A DNA stretch of 6,654 nt, taken from positions 1 to 6,654 of the forward strand of contig JACZXM010000172.1 in assembly GCA_022571615.1 (NCBI GenBank), given 5' to 3'. Positions 6,220-6,654 of this stretch are shown one piece after another (the stretch's first letter is position 1; the number at the start of each line of letters is the position of its first letter). The position numbers were made by a program, and so were the translations under genes. Source of the stretch: Acidobacteriota bacterium (GTDB lineage Bacteria > Acidobacteriota > UBA890 > WLXD01). The notes below the pieces were generated by a model, which saw only the letters and a list, made by a program, of their open reading frames with translations, was not told where the DNA came from and did not search any database.

Positions 6220-6654
6220 GTGAAGCAGCACCCGCTCCGTCTCGCCCGGTCGTCCTGCATGTCCCTGATCCTGTTGGCCCTCGTGGCACCGCCCGCGCAG
6301 TCCCAGCAGGTAGATCCGGATCTGCTAAAAGATCTCCGTTACCGCTTCATCGGTCCCGACGGCAACCGGGCGATCGCGGTGGTCGGGGTGCCCGGCAACG
6401 ACAACGTCATCTACGCTGGCGCCGCCTCCGGCGGAATCTGGAAGTCGGTGGACGGTGGCAAAAACTTCGAGCAGGTTTCCACGCCCCATGGCGACAATCA
6501 CGATTTATGGATTGATCCCCGCAACCCTCGGCGCATGATTGAGGGCAATGACGGCGGCGCCTGCGTTAGCTTCAACGGCGGGGAGACCTGGTCCACCATT
6601 TATAATCAGTTGACGGCTCAGTTCTATCACGTCGTGACCGATAACCGGTACCCT
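6220..6654 (+). CDS. Secreted BNR/sortilin-like repeat protein, N-terminal part, with an unusual internal junction
   Basis: The first 145 codons of a protein resembling the large (about 1000-residue) BNR-repeat, sortilin-N-domain 'glycosyl hydrolase' proteins, which are multi-copy beta-propellers in Acidobacteriota and Gemmatimonadota; their biochemical role is poorly known. From the GTG at 6220 there is a clean signal peptide: KQHPLRLAR, then hydrophobic MSLILLALVAPPAQS, with cleavage likely before QQVDP. A GAGG lies 6 bases upstream. The ATG at 6181 (AGAGGGG 10 bases upstream) is an alternative; it would give an over-long n-region whose codons look less coding-like. The propeller begins with YRFIGPDGNRAIAVVGVPG (41-59) and AGAASGGIWKSVDGG (66-80). 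It then passes straight to TPHGDNHDLWIDP (88-100) and NDGGACVSFNGGETW (110-124). In family members I remember, those two regions are separated by a few hundred residues, so the propeller looks internally shortened. The frame is open to the window edge. Confidence 0.75.
   Translation, partial: MKQHPLRLARSSCMSLILLALVAPPAQSQQVDPDLLKDLRYRFIGPDGNRAIAVVGVPGNDNVIYAGAASGGIWKSVDGGKNFEQVSTPHGDNHDLWIDPRNPRRMIEGNDGGACVSFNGGETWSTIYNQLTAQFYHVVTDNRYP

Overview
The window is GC-rich bacterial DNA carrying two divergent blocks around a roughly 240-bp intergenic region. Preferred G/C third positions, a lipoprotein with PKD-type repeats and a BNR/sortilin-like secreted protein suggest a soil-type Gram-negative such as Gemmatimonadota or Acidobacteriota. 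This is inference from protein style; there is no rRNA or other marker to fix the taxon.

Left block, minus strand (read from about 4338 down to 1): a dTDP-glucose 4,6-dehydratase (rfbB/rmlB), a GlpD-like FAD oxidoreductase, a GT4-type glycosyltransferase, and the 5' part of an NAD(P)-dependent sugar epimerase/dehydratase of the extended SDR family. The first three are joined by two identical 4-base ATGA stop/start overlaps, neither with a visible Shine-Dalgarno sequence. The fourth follows after 56 bp. This reads as one translationally coupled operon for nucleotide-sugar synthesis and glycan assembly. The GlpD-like protein is the odd member: it keeps the FAD fold but appears to have lost two arginines that hold the phosphate of glycerol-3-phosphate.

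Middle, 4339-4579: a divergent intergenic region, GC-rich near rfbB and AT-richer near the rightward gene, with a TGTCC/GGACA palindrome cluster and weak promoter-like matches.

Right block, plus strand: a probable lipoprotein with three tandem PKD-type repeats and a distinct C-terminal domain of about 135 residues, then the start of a secreted BNR/sortilin-like protein that runs off the window. In that second protein an N-terminal family motif is joined directly to a motif normally found a few hundred residues further on. This suggests an in-frame internal deletion, a fusion of two paralogues, or an assembly collapse.

The two blocks share no obvious pathway beyond both concerning the cell envelope or exterior. 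I saw no tRNA, rRNA, CRISPR array, insertion sequence or attachment site.
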